Positions 14,981 to 22,792 of a DNA stretch of 64,000 bases are shown in pieces. Both the position numbers and the translations under genes were made by a program. A model generated the notes under the pieces. That model did no database searches, was not told the DNA's origin, and saw nothing but the letters and a program-made list of their open reading frames with translations. Origin of the DNA: CAZBJJ01 sp964492245 (GTDB lineage Bacteria > Spirochaetota > Spirochaetia > Treponematales > Breznakiellaceae). The stretch lies in contig CAZBJJ010000003.1 in NCBI GenBank assembly GCA_964492245.1, positions 16,787-80,786 of the forward strand, given 5' to 3'. Position 1 is the stretch's first letter. Each line of letters starts with the position of its first letter.

Positions 14981-16042
14981 ATGGGAACACGAGTTTGTAT
15001 TATTGGCGCCGGGGCATGGGGCACGGCGGTGGCAAAAATTATTGCCGACAAAGATATAGAGGTGCGCCTGTGGAGCTACGAAAAAGATACCGTAGAAGAT
15101 ATCAATACAAGGCACTGCAACACTCGCTTTCTTCCCGAGGTTGAACTGCCCCCGACGCTACATGCCAGTAGCGACAGCCTTTGGTGCGCCGAGGATGCCG
15201 ACTTCTTAATTCTTGCCGCTCCCTCACTTTTTATTCTCTCTACCCTAGAGGGCCTGTTAAATGCACCGAGCATTCAATCGGGCAAGACTGTTATTGGGGT
15301 AATTACCAAGGGCTTTTTGCCCTCGGCTCGGGGGCCGCGCCTTATTGTGGAAAGCTTGGAAGACATACTTCCCAAGGCCTACAAGGGTAACCTTGTCTAT
15401 ATTTCTGGGCCCAGCCATGCCGAGGAAGTGGCCCGCGGCAAGATTACCGGTCTTATCGCCGCAAGCGAAAATGCTAAAAACTCTATACGCTTTCGCGAGC
15501 TTATAAGCTCTGCCCATGTGCTTATCTACTCCTCCCTGGATATCCGCGGGGTGCAGGTCTGTGCGGCAATTAAAAACGTGGTGGCCATTGCCTTTGGTAT
15601 GCTCGATGCTTTAAAGGAAGAGGGCGGCCTGGGCCAGATGTTCGGCGACGGAACAGAGTCCCTGCTTTTAGCCGCGGGCCTGAACGAGATACAATATCTG
15701 GGACAGGCTATGGGTGCCACCCATGCCGAGACATTTTCGTCTATAGCCGGCGTGGGCGACCTCGATGTAACCTGTCGCTCCAAGCTGGGCAGGAACAGGC
15801 GCTTTGGTAAGGACATCATTCAAAAAAATATTTTAGATAATTTTAAGGACATCGACGACCTGCTCAATCGCATTGGCGAACTTGAGTATTTGCCCGAAGG
15901 CATTGCCGCCTGTAAATATGGCAAGACAATTGCCGATTCGCTGGAGATAAAACTTTTAATTACGGATGGACTGTACCGAATCCTAAACCGAGAAATTAGC
16001 CCCATCGATTTTCTACATAGCTTAGTTAAAGGAATGGGCTAA
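14981..16042 (+). CDS. gpsA: Glycerol-3-phosphate dehydrogenase (NAD(P)+)
   Basis: A 353-residue cytosolic enzyme reducing dihydroxyacetone phosphate to sn-glycerol 3-phosphate for phospholipid synthesis. The start ATG at 14981 has GGAGGG 4 nt upstream and begins with the dinucleotide fold CIIGAGAWGTAVAKI. ISGPSHAEEVARGKIT and the catalytic-lysine segment AAIKNVVAIAFGMLD are present, as are AGVGDLDVTC and GRNRRFGKDI. Full length for GpsA. Confidence 0.96.
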   Translation: MGTRVCIIGAGAWGTAVAKIIADKDIEVRLWSYEKDTVEDINTRHCNTRFLPEVELPPTLHASSDSLWCAEDADFLILAAPSLFILSTLEGLLNAPSIQSGKTVIGVITKGFLPSARGPRLIVESLEDILPKAYKGNLVYISGPSHAEEVARGKITGLIAASENAKNSIRFRELISSAHVLIYSSLDIRGVQVCAAIKNVVAIAFGMLDALKEEGGLGQMFGDGTESLLLAAGLNEIQYLGQAMGATHAETFSSIAGVGDLDVTCRSKLGRNRRFGKDIIQKNILDNFKDIDDLLNRIGELEYLPEGIAACKYGKTIADSLEIKLLITDGLYRILNREISPIDFLHSLVKGMG

Positions 16043-16046
16043 TTTT

Positions 16047-17201
16047 TTGTTCGACGACGTCATTATAATGGCCGGTGGCTCGGGTACCCGCCTCTGGCCG
16101 GCCAGCTGGTCCGGGCAGGCAAAGCAATATTTGCCGGTAAATGGGGATGAGACCCTTATAGACCTGGCAATACAGCGTGCGCTGGCTATTATAAAAAACC
16201 AAAAAGATGGGCGGCTCATTATTGTTGCGGCGGCATCGCATATCGAGGACCTGCAGCGGACAATTTTTAACATTCCCCCAGAATCCCGAGGAAAGCTCAT
16301 TCTTATTGCAGAACCCCAGGCCCGCAATACGGCCCCAGCCCTTGCCCTGGCCACAGCATTTATACAAAGGACCCGGGGCAACAAAGCTACAGCCATTGTG
16401 CTGACAAGCGATCATTTAATTTCGCCAATGGAAGAATTTTTGCAGAATGTGGCACAGGCATATCGCTTGGCAAAAGAGGGCTGGCTTAGTATTTTTGGCA
16501 TTCCCCCCAGCTATCCGGCCACGGGTTTTGGCTATATTGAATGCGGCAGCGAAATTCCAGAGCATCTACCTGCCCGAAAGGTTTTGGCATTTGTCGAAAA
16601 ACCGGAACTTAAACGGGCAAAGCTTTTTTTAAGCGAAAAGAACAGACAGAACTATTTTTGGAACTCGGGCATGTTTTGTTTTTCTATCGATACCATCCAC
16701 CGGGCCTACGAAGCCCTGGCCGGGGACATCTTGGCCCATTTTATGGCCCTCCCCAGGCCGGAGACAAAAAAAAATGCAGATGGCTATGTATATATTCAGA
16801 ACTGGCCTGGCCTTGCCGATGCCTTTAAGGCTGTTCGCCCCATCTCCTTCGACCATGCCATTGCCGAGCACTTCGAGAAAAAAGCGGTTGTGCCGGTCAG
16901 TTTTACCTGGACGGATATTGGCAGTTGGGACGACTGGGCGGCCCTGCATACACAGACGGCTGCGGAGAGGGCAAACCTCTTTGTGCACGATAATTCGGGA
17001 ACAGCCTACAATTCAGCAAACTGCTTTGTCGACAGCGACATCCCGGTGGCCCTGTGCGAGGTAGAGGATCTCATTGTGGTTATTCGCAGCGACACCCCCA
17101 ACGGCCGCCCGCGCGCCCTCGTTTGCCGCAAGGGCAAGAGCCAGAGTGTAAAAGACTTAGTCGAAAAACTGCGGGCAGAGGGCAGAGAGGATCTACTATA
17201 A
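16047..17201 (+). CDS. manC: Mannose-1-phosphate guanylyltransferase
   Basis: A 384-residue nucleotidyltransferase making GDP-mannose from mannose-1-phosphate and GTP, a precursor of surface glycans. It starts with TTG 4 nt after the gpsA stop (MFDDVIIMAGGSGTRLWPAS), which carries the GTP-binding GGxGTRLWP signature; AKQYL replaces the usual PKQFL. ATGFGYIECG, FVEKP and WNSGMFCF are all typical. Only the nucleotidyltransferase part is present, without the phosphomannose isomerase domain of bifunctional enzymes. Confidence 0.92.
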   Translation: MFDDVIIMAGGSGTRLWPASWSGQAKQYLPVNGDETLIDLAIQRALAIIKNQKDGRLIIVAAASHIEDLQRTIFNIPPESRGKLILIAEPQARNTAPALALATAFIQRTRGNKATAIVLTSDHLISPMEEFLQNVAQAYRLAKEGWLSIFGIPPSYPATGFGYIECGSEIPEHLPARKVLAFVEKPELKRAKLFLSEKNRQNYFWNSGMFCFSIDTIHRAYEALAGDILAHFMALPRPETKKNADGYVYIQNWPGLADAFKAVRPISFDHAIAEHFEKKAVVPVSFTWTDIGSWDDWAALHTQTAAERANLFVHDNSGTAYNSANCFVDSDIPVALCEVEDLIVVIRSDTPNGRPRALVCRKGKSQSVKDLVEKLRAEGREDLL

Positions 17202-17202
17202 T

Positions 17203-17454
17203 ATGAAGAGTTCACCAGATTGGTTTGATAAAAAATATAACGAGGTCTTCGAAACCGAAACCATCGGCCTTGAGCGCCGGCGGCAAAGGGACCCCAATTT
17301 TGATATCGCCGAGGCAGAGGCCCAATTGCAGCACCTGTACGCCCTAGACGGTATGGACAGTGGCGGCAGGGGCACGCTACAGGACAGCGTAATGGCCGCC
17401 ACCTTAGCGGCCTGGGAGGCCTTTATTGCCCATTGGAAGGCAGAAAAAAAATAA
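17203..17454 (+). CDS. Small conserved-looking hypothetical protein
   Basis: An 83-residue acidic, hydrophilic protein I do not recognise. It begins MKSSPDWFDKKYNEVFETET and ends AAWEAFIAHWKAEKK, probably two helices joined by a Gly/Asp-rich turn. The ATG lies one nucleotide after the manC stop, so it is translationally coupled to manC. No signal peptide or cysteine. The coupling and lack of low-complexity sequence support a real gene. Confidence 0.65.
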   Translation: MKSSPDWFDKKYNEVFETETIGLERRRQRDPNFDIAEAEAQLQHLYALDGMDSGGRGTLQDSVMAATLAAWEAFIAHWKAEKK

Positions 17455-17503
17455 GGGGACACGGAAAAAATGGTTTTTTGGGATTCCCAAAGGAGTTTAA
17501 TGC

Positions 17504-18667
17504 ATGAAAGTTATTAAAATAAGCCTTTTTTATGCTTTTTTTGCCCTTTTTTGGCCCCTTACCACCCCTGCACGGCCCTTGGAATCGCCAAGTTACGGTT
17601 TTTCAATAGATTTGCCAGAGGGCTACGAATTTGTAGACGGCAATGGCAGGGAAAATTTTTCCTTTAAGGACAGCCTAAGTCCCAGCGTCTTTGACCTCTT
17701 TGTGTACAAAAACAGTCGCTACCTCGACGGCGCAAGCTGTATGCAGGATATCATGCTAAAACTGGGAGCAAAGGGCGATACCGATAGCTTTTACGCCTAC
17801 GACCGGGACTGTATTATTGCAAATTTTACCTATTCGTTGCAGGGCAGCGAGCACAGGGCCTGGGCACTTGTCCTACCGCTTATACAAAATGGCCTCAATG
17901 GCGATAGTTTTTTGCTGGCAATTTCCAGTGCGCCCCTGCATGGCGAAAACTACGATATCCTGCATTTTTCGGCCCTGGATTCAATAGCCATTGGTCCAGC
18001 AGAAAAACTGCAACCAGGCCCAATAAGCTGCTACGCCTGGCCGGAGAATGAGGCCGAAACCCAGCCGGTCTTTGCCCTGTCCATCGAGGCCCAGATTGGG
18101 CAGCAGGATGCACAGGCAAATCAGATGGTCGTCGACCGAGAGGCAGAGCTTTTACGCCGCTATGGCGAAAGCCCTCTATGGCAGGAGGCCTGGCAACGCT
18201 TTTACCGACGCATATACTGCGATGCCTTTAGCCGGTTAAAACATGTGGCCTTTCAAGTGGAACGATATTTTTCTCCAAAAAAAGTAGATTCCACCCAGGC
18301 TCCCCATTTTAACCTCCTTGCTCGGGGCCTTTCCTGGGTACAGGGCTTTACCTACGAGCGCGACTTACAGGGCAGCGACTTTGTCAATTTGGTTTCTGCG
18401 GCCCTAGAGGGGCGTGGCGACTGCGATTCGCGGGCAATGCTTCTGGCCATAATTTTAGAACAGGCCGGCGTTCCCGCCCGCATTATGGTCTCGCCCAAAC
18501 ACAGCCACGCCATGCTTTTGGCCGATGTTAAGGGTAAGGGGGGCCGCTTTCCCTTTATGGGCACAGACTGGCTGGTGGGCGAAACCACCGCAAAGGTGGC
18601 CCCAGGCCAGATTGCACAGTCTCAGGCGGCTTGGGAAGATTGGATTGGAATAGATTTTATGCCCTAG
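17504..18667 (+). CDS. Exported protein with C-terminal transglutaminase-like domain
   Basis: A 387-residue protein with an N-terminal signal peptide (about residues 1-23) and AAAGGAG upstream. The middle region has no family I recognise. The last 100 residues carry a transglutaminase/cysteine-protease-like triad: GRGDCDSRAMLLAIIL (Cys), SHAMLLADV (His) and GTDWLVGET (acidic residue). It probably acts in the periplasm as a protease or amide-modifying enzyme, but the substrate is unknown. Its stop codon shares the four bases CTAG with that of the convergent HTH-EIIA gene. Confidence 0.72.
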   Translation: MKVIKISLFYAFFALFWPLTTPARPLESPSYGFSIDLPEGYEFVDGNGRENFSFKDSLSPSVFDLFVYKNSRYLDGASCMQDIMLKLGAKGDTDSFYAYDRDCIIANFTYSLQGSEHRAWALVLPLIQNGLNGDSFLLAISSAPLHGENYDILHFSALDSIAIGPAEKLQPGPISCYAWPENEAETQPVFALSIEAQIGQQDAQANQMVVDREAELLRRYGESPLWQEAWQRFYRRIYCDAFSRLKHVAFQVERYFSPKKVDSTQAPHFNLLARGLSWVQGFTYERDLQGSDFVNLVSAALEGRGDCDSRAMLLAIILEQAGVPARIMVSPKHSHAMLLADVKGKGGRFPFMGTDWLVGETTAKVAPGQIAQSQAAWEDWIGIDFMP

Positions 18668-19323
18668 GCCGATGGCCCACAGAGCAGGTCCCAGGCCTCT
18701 TGGGAGCTTTTAGCTGCACAGAGCCCATTTCGCAAACTATCGTTTTTTAAGCGCGTAGAAAAAAAGGAGAGCGCCTGTAGATAATAGGCGTGCTGATTAT
18801 AGGCTGCAGCAATCATAAACAAAAGGCGCACCGGCTGGTCGTCTAGGGTTTGGAAATCCACAATATCGCGACGGCTAATTCCCACCGACACAATTAAATC
18901 GGTAACCGAAGACAGGCGAACATGGGGAATGGCAATACCGCGCCCAATGGCGGTGCTCATAAGTTCTTCCCGCTTTAAAATTTCCTTGCTCAGCTCTTGG
19001 CGATTTTTTACCTGGGGCGCAAGGGAAAGATTTTCGGCGAGTGCCATAAGGGCATCGCGGCGGTTTTCGTAATCTAAAAAAATAATCCGGTCCTTGCTCA
19101 ATATGTTTTCGATGCGGATAGAGGAATACTGAGGATTCATGCGCCCAATGGAGAGCCGGTCGTTTACCCATCGCTCAATTTCGACCTTTTTAAAGCGCCA
19201 GACGGTACCAATTTTCCCCGAAGGAATTTCGCCCTTCTGGGCCCAATCGTACACGGTGCGCTCGGAAACGCGTAAATATTTTGCGACTTCTTCTATTGTC
19301 AGTATTTCGTCTTCCAGTTCCAT
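18664..19323 (-). CDS. HTH (excisionase-type) domain fused to PTS EIIA-Ntr domain
   Basis: A 219-residue fusion. Residues 5-60 form an excisionase/MerR-like winged helix: LTIEEVAKYLRVSERTVYDW and GTVWRFKKVEIERWV. Residues of about 70-215 form a type-2 (fructose/nitrogen) EIIA domain, with the phosphorylatable His in GRGIAIPHVRL. This suggests a DNA-binding regulator controlled by PTS phosphorylation. Start ATG with GGAG 6 nt upstream. Its promoter region has an inverted repeat that could be an autoregulatory operator. A second, plain PtsN is encoded at 48269-48745. Confidence 0.88.
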   Translation of the reverse strand: MELEDEILTIEEVAKYLRVSERTVYDWAQKGEIPSGKIGTVWRFKKVEIERWVNDRLSIGRMNPQYSSIRIENILSKDRIIFLDYENRRDALMALAENLSLAPQVKNRQELSKEILKREELMSTAIGRGIAIPHVRLSSVTDLIVSVGISRRDIVDFQTLDDQPVRLLFMIAAAYNQHAYYLQALSFFSTRLKNDSLRNGLCAAKSSQEAWDLLCGPSA

Positions 19324-19370
19324 TGATTACTCCGGATGTAAGTTAATGCAAGTGAATTCCAATCACCTCC

Positions 19371-19402
19371 ATTATAATGCAAGCAAGCGCATTATATGTC
19401 AA
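19371..19402 (-). promoter_or_regulatory. Promoter with overlapping inverted repeat before the HTH-EIIA gene
   Basis: Reverse strand: TTGACA (19397-19402), then CATTAT (19374-19379, 17-nt spacer) or TATAAT (19371-19376, 20-nt spacer). The perfect inverted repeat ATAATGC (19374-19380) / GCATTAT (19389-19395) covers spacer and -10. Confidence 0.5.
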
Positions 19403-19475
19403 GAGAAAGCATTAAAAGAAGCCCAAATTGACCCACAATTACTCGGTAATTGTGCCAATATGAAATATAAATAGC

Positions 19476-19897
19476 TCAATCGAGGCCGGATAGCTCGTGC
19501 AGGGAATCGCAGGGCAGTAATGCTCCAATATTCTGCTGCTGGAGGGCCCCTTCCTGCGAGCCAAAAATTACCGGAGCATCGGAGGCGAGAAACTCCGACA
19601 AGACCTGCCGGCAGGCACCGCAGGGCCCCACCGGATAATCTGCGCAGGGAGTGGCAATGGCAATTGCTTCAAAATCGCGATAGCCCGCAGATATGGCACT
19701 CACTACCGCACTGCGTTCGGCGCAAATAGTCAGACCGTAGGAGCGATTTTCCACATTTGTCCCCATAAAGACCCTGCCATCAGATCGNNNNNNNNNNCTG
19801 CCGCAAGCAGGGCCGCCCCAACAGAAAACTTAGAGTATGGCGAATAGCTGGCACTGGCAGCCTCCTGTGCCCTCTTCCAAAGCAGCTTTAAATCCAT
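19476..19897 (-). CDS. cdd: Cytidine deaminase, interrupted by an assembly gap
   Basis: Cytidine deaminase of pyrimidine salvage, a zinc hydrolase making uridine. The start ATG at 19897 has GGAGGAA upstream and reads MDLKLLWKRAQEAASASYSPYSKFSVGAALLAA before ten Ns (19788-19797). After the Ns, SDGRVFMGTNVENRSYG resumes in another frame. Zinc and catalytic motifs are ICAERSAVV (Cys, Glu) and GPCGACRQ (two Cys). The frameshift is best explained by a gap of unknown true length, not by a broken gene; the number of missing bases should be 2 modulo 3. Confidence 0.88.
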
Positions 19898-19919
19898 GTT
19901 TCCTCCAGAATATTGATAA

Positions 19920-19948
19920 TTGACAACAGCAATCTTACTATATACCAT
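19920..19948 (+). promoter_or_regulatory. Promoter abutting the propeller gene
   Basis: Perfect TTGACA (19920-19925), a 17-nt spacer and TACCAT (19943-19948), ending 6 nt before the ATG at 19955. No Shine-Dalgarno, so a leaderless mRNA is likely. Confidence 0.45.
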
Positions 19949-19954
19949 GGATTT

Positions 19955-21028
19955 ATGGCAGAAAAAAAATTGCGCTATATTATTCCCATTACTATAGCCA
20001 TTCTTATTTTATATATCTTTCTTTTTCCCCAACATCTTCTTGTAGAACCAAAACTTTCGCCTAAATGGCTGAGCAAGCTGGATACAAAAGAACTTTTAGC
20101 CCCTCAAATTGATGATCCTCGGGCAATTCCCTTCGAAAGCCAGCATCATTTTGGCTATATTGCCCCCACAGGCAGCCTGTACCAGAGCCTGCAGAAAGGC
20201 GAAAACTCTAGTATATCTGAGGATGCCTGGGCCAGCTATGCCAACAAGGGCGACAAGCTCGAACTGAACTATGTCAAAACCGGAAAAACAGTGCAGACAG
20301 AAGTTCCAGGCTATCCTTGGTTCTCCGGTGGAAGGACCTGGATAATTGGGCCAGAACAAAATGCAATTAGCCTAATAGATAAAAATGGTCTTAGCCTTTG
20401 GACCCGCCATTTTAATTCGCCAATAACCTGCTTAGAAGGCAGGGGCGAGGTGCTTGCAATTGGCCTTCTGGAGGGCCGACTTATCATTTTAAATAATGAG
20501 AATAAACTCCTGTTCGATTTTCTCCCCGGTGCCTCCCGCATTCAAGTTATCTATGGCCTGGCCCTGTCCGAGGATGCCCGCTTTATTGCCCTTACCTGTG
20601 GCCTGGACCGCCAGCGGGTCCTGCTTTTAGAGCGAACCCCCCAGGCCTGGAAGGCCATTTGGCATCAATTTACCGACAGCGATTTTCGCCGGCCCACCTT
20701 TATGAAATTTATTCACAGCGACAGGCTCCTTATGTACGAGGATGTTGCAGGGGTCAATATAATTGATACCAAATACCGCAAAATACGGCATATCGAAAGC
20801 AAGGGCCGCCCATTGGCAGCAAGCGATGAGCAAGGCGATGGGACCATTTTTATCCTTTCGGCCACCGACAATGGCGAGCGCATTTTAACCGGCATTAAAA
20901 ACAGTAGCTTTGTTTTTTTTGAGGCGCAGTGGGACAGCTATACTAATTTTTTACACCGCCAGGGAGACCTGCTCCTTCTTTCGGGCGAAAACGCCCTTGC
21001 CGGAATTCTTTTGGAGGCTGCAAAATGA
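19955..21028 (+). CDS. Membrane-anchored beta-propeller-like protein
   Basis: A 357-residue protein, start taken at 19955 (MAEKKLRYIIPI). Residues 6-25 form a single transmembrane anchor; the rest should be periplasmic. The body has repeated strand patterns typical of PQQ/WD40-like propellers: TWIIGPEQNAISLIDKNG, EVLAIGLLEGRLIILNNENK, YGLALSEDARFIALTC. No catalytic motif is seen. It overlaps the next gene by 4 bp (ATGA), so the two are translated together, and a methyltransferase gene follows. A scaffold or sensor role in the envelope is plausible but unproven. Confidence 0.68.
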   Translation: MAEKKLRYIIPITIAILILYIFLFPQHLLVEPKLSPKWLSKLDTKELLAPQIDDPRAIPFESQHHFGYIAPTGSLYQSLQKGENSSISEDAWASYANKGDKLELNYVKTGKTVQTEVPGYPWFSGGRTWIIGPEQNAISLIDKNGLSLWTRHFNSPITCLEGRGEVLAIGLLEGRLIILNNENKLLFDFLPGASRIQVIYGLALSEDARFIALTCGLDRQRVLLLERTPQAWKAIWHQFTDSDFRRPTFMKFIHSDRLLMYEDVAGVNIIDTKYRKIRHIESKGRPLAASDEQGDGTIFILSATDNGERILTGIKNSSFVFFEAQWDSYTNFLHRQGDLLLLSGENALAGILLEAAK

Positions 21029-21903
21029 TTAAAACCCGCTTTTATTTTTTAATCAGTCTATTGATGCCTTTTATGAGCCTTGCCCAGGTCCATGCCCTGG
21101 ATTGGCCAACAATACAGTCTTCGCTTGCAAGTAATTTTGGCTCGAACGAAGATGGCCGGGCCCTCGTGGGCATAGGCTTTAGGGGGGATGAACCCATTCG
21201 CGCCAGCGACTTTGGCGAAATCATTTTTAATAGCGATACCCAGCAGTTAATTCACCGCTTTCCCCAGCCCCTCGGGGCCTGGACAGCCCTGGAACACGAG
21301 GATGGGATAATCAGCCTTTACTCGCGCTATGCGCCAAAGACAGAAAAACGCAGCGAAAAACGCCTTGAAAAGGCCTCGATTGTGGCAAATTCTGGCATTA
21401 GTGGCTGGAGTAATTCCTCTGGCTTCTTTTATGCGGTAATCGATAGGTTGGCCGGCAGGTGGGTAAACCCTGCCCTCATCTCGCCCCTGCGCCCGGATAA
21501 CACCCAGCCCATTATTGAGCAGGTGCTTTTAATTGGCCGGGACAACGCAATCTTAAACCCCAAAACGGCAAGGACAATTCGCCAAGGCTACTATAGGGTG
21601 GTAATTGAAGCCAAGGACAACGAAGAAAAAAACCTCCCCCTGAGCCTTGGTCCCCAGGAAATTAGCTGCTTTGTAAATGGCATCGAGGAGCAGACCCTGC
21701 GCATGGATTATTTTTCCGCCAAGGATGGCGAATTTCTTATTCCTGGCAATCCAGTGCGCTCGGTAAATGAGGTGTTTTTACCGAAAAAACAGTATCAACT
21801 TGGCGAAATTCGCCTTAATCGGGGCCGCAGCAGCCTGCAGATACATGTCCGCGATATTGTGGGCAATGAGCGACAGGTTATCTATATTTTACGTGTCGAA
21901 TAG
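21025..21903 (+). CDS. Exported degenerate M23 (LytM-like) peptidase homologue
   Basis: A 292-residue protein with a signal peptide ending near ALA/HA at residue 24. Residues of about 45-155 follow the M23 pattern: ALVGIGFRGDEPIRASDFG where active enzymes have H-x3-D before pV.A...G, WTALEHEDGIISLYSRYAP where they have ieH.dG..t.Y.Hl, and GWSNSSGFFYAVID where they have the zinc His-x-His. The metal ligands are therefore missing. In other bacteria such inactive LytM factors activate amidases. The C-terminal half is a beta-rich domain of unknown type. Coupled to the propeller gene. Confidence 0.6.
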   Translation: MIKTRFYFLISLLMPFMSLAQVHALDWPTIQSSLASNFGSNEDGRALVGIGFRGDEPIRASDFGEIIFNSDTQQLIHRFPQPLGAWTALEHEDGIISLYSRYAPKTEKRSEKRLEKASIVANSGISGWSNSSGFFYAVIDRLAGRWVNPALISPLRPDNTQPIIEQVLLIGRDNAILNPKTARTIRQGYYRVVIEAKDNEEKNLPLSLGPQEISCFVNGIEEQTLRMDYFSAKDGEFLIPGNPVRSVNEVFLPKKQYQLGEIRLNRGRSSLQIHVRDIVGNERQVIYILRVE

Positions 21904-21906
21904 GCA

Positions 21907-22758
21907 ATGCGAAAAACCTGGTCGACCCCTGCCCTTGAAGAGGCACGAAAAGCACTTCCCTGCCCAATTTGCACTAACAGCCTCTTTGTACCGGCCCTAA
22001 AATGCGAAGGTTTTTCATATGTCCGCTGCAAAACGTGTAATTTAGTTCAAATAAACCCCCAGCCCCTGCCCGAAGAGGTTTTTTTGCGCTATCAAAGCCA
22101 AGAATCGCAGGGCTATTTGGCTTATGAGCTGGCAAACGAAGAGAATTTCTTAGGTTTGCAAAAAAAGGCACTTGCCGATATAGGTTTTAACAGCTTAAGC
22201 AAGGGCCTTACCCAGAGGCGGTTTTTGGACGTCGGTTGTGCCACGGGGGCGCTTTTAGCCAATCTTAAAAGCGATGGCTGGCAGGTTACCGGTATCGAGC
22301 TGGGCAAAGAGATGGCGGATTACGCACGGCAAAGGCGCGCCCTAAATGTTCTTAACTCGCGTTTAGAGGAGGCAGATTTTTTGCCCGCCAGCTTCGATGT
22401 GGTTCACGCCTCGCATGTGATTGAGCATGTAAATGCACCTGCGGATTTCCTGAGGGCAGTACACCGAAGCTTGCACCCAGGTGGCTATTTTATAGTAATT
22501 ACCCCCAATATTGGCGGGCTTCAGGCCCGTTTATTTGGTTCCGCTTGGCGTTCGGCAATATTTGATCATCTTTATCTTTTTTCTAAGCGCAGTTTGCGCA
22601 AACTTTTAGAAAAAAACGGCTTTAAAATATGCAAAATACGCAGCTGGGGTGGCATAGGCAGGGGGTTTGCCCCCTCCTGGGTTAAAAAACCGCTGGATAA
22701 GCTGGCCAAACTCTGGGGTTTTGGGGATGTAATGATTTTTTTGGCAAAAAAAACCTAG
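21907..22758 (+). CDS. SAM-dependent methyltransferase with N-terminal zinc ribbon
   Basis: A 283-residue class I methyltransferase of the Methyltransf_23 type. Cys pairs CPIC (about residue 19) and CKTC (about 41) form a zinc ribbon. The SAM-binding motif I is FLDVGCATGALLANL, followed by VTGIELGKEMADYAR, a motif with HASHVIEHVNAP, and HPGGYFIVITPN. Such enzymes often act on sugars of lipopolysaccharide or on exported glycans, but the substrate is not evident. It starts 4 nt after the M23-like gene. Confidence 0.82.
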   Translation: MRKTWSTPALEEARKALPCPICTNSLFVPALKCEGFSYVRCKTCNLVQINPQPLPEEVFLRYQSQESQGYLAYELANEENFLGLQKKALADIGFNSLSKGLTQRRFLDVGCATGALLANLKSDGWQVTGIELGKEMADYARQRRALNVLNSRLEEADFLPASFDVVHASHVIEHVNAPADFLRAVHRSLHPGGYFIVITPNIGGLQARLFGSAWRSAIFDHLYLFSKRSLRKLLEKNGFKICKIRSWGGIGRGFAPSWVKKPLDKLAKLWGFGDVMIFLAKKT

Positions 22759-22792
22759 TGTATCGAAGCTTTCACCTAGTTTATAGCCTTCC

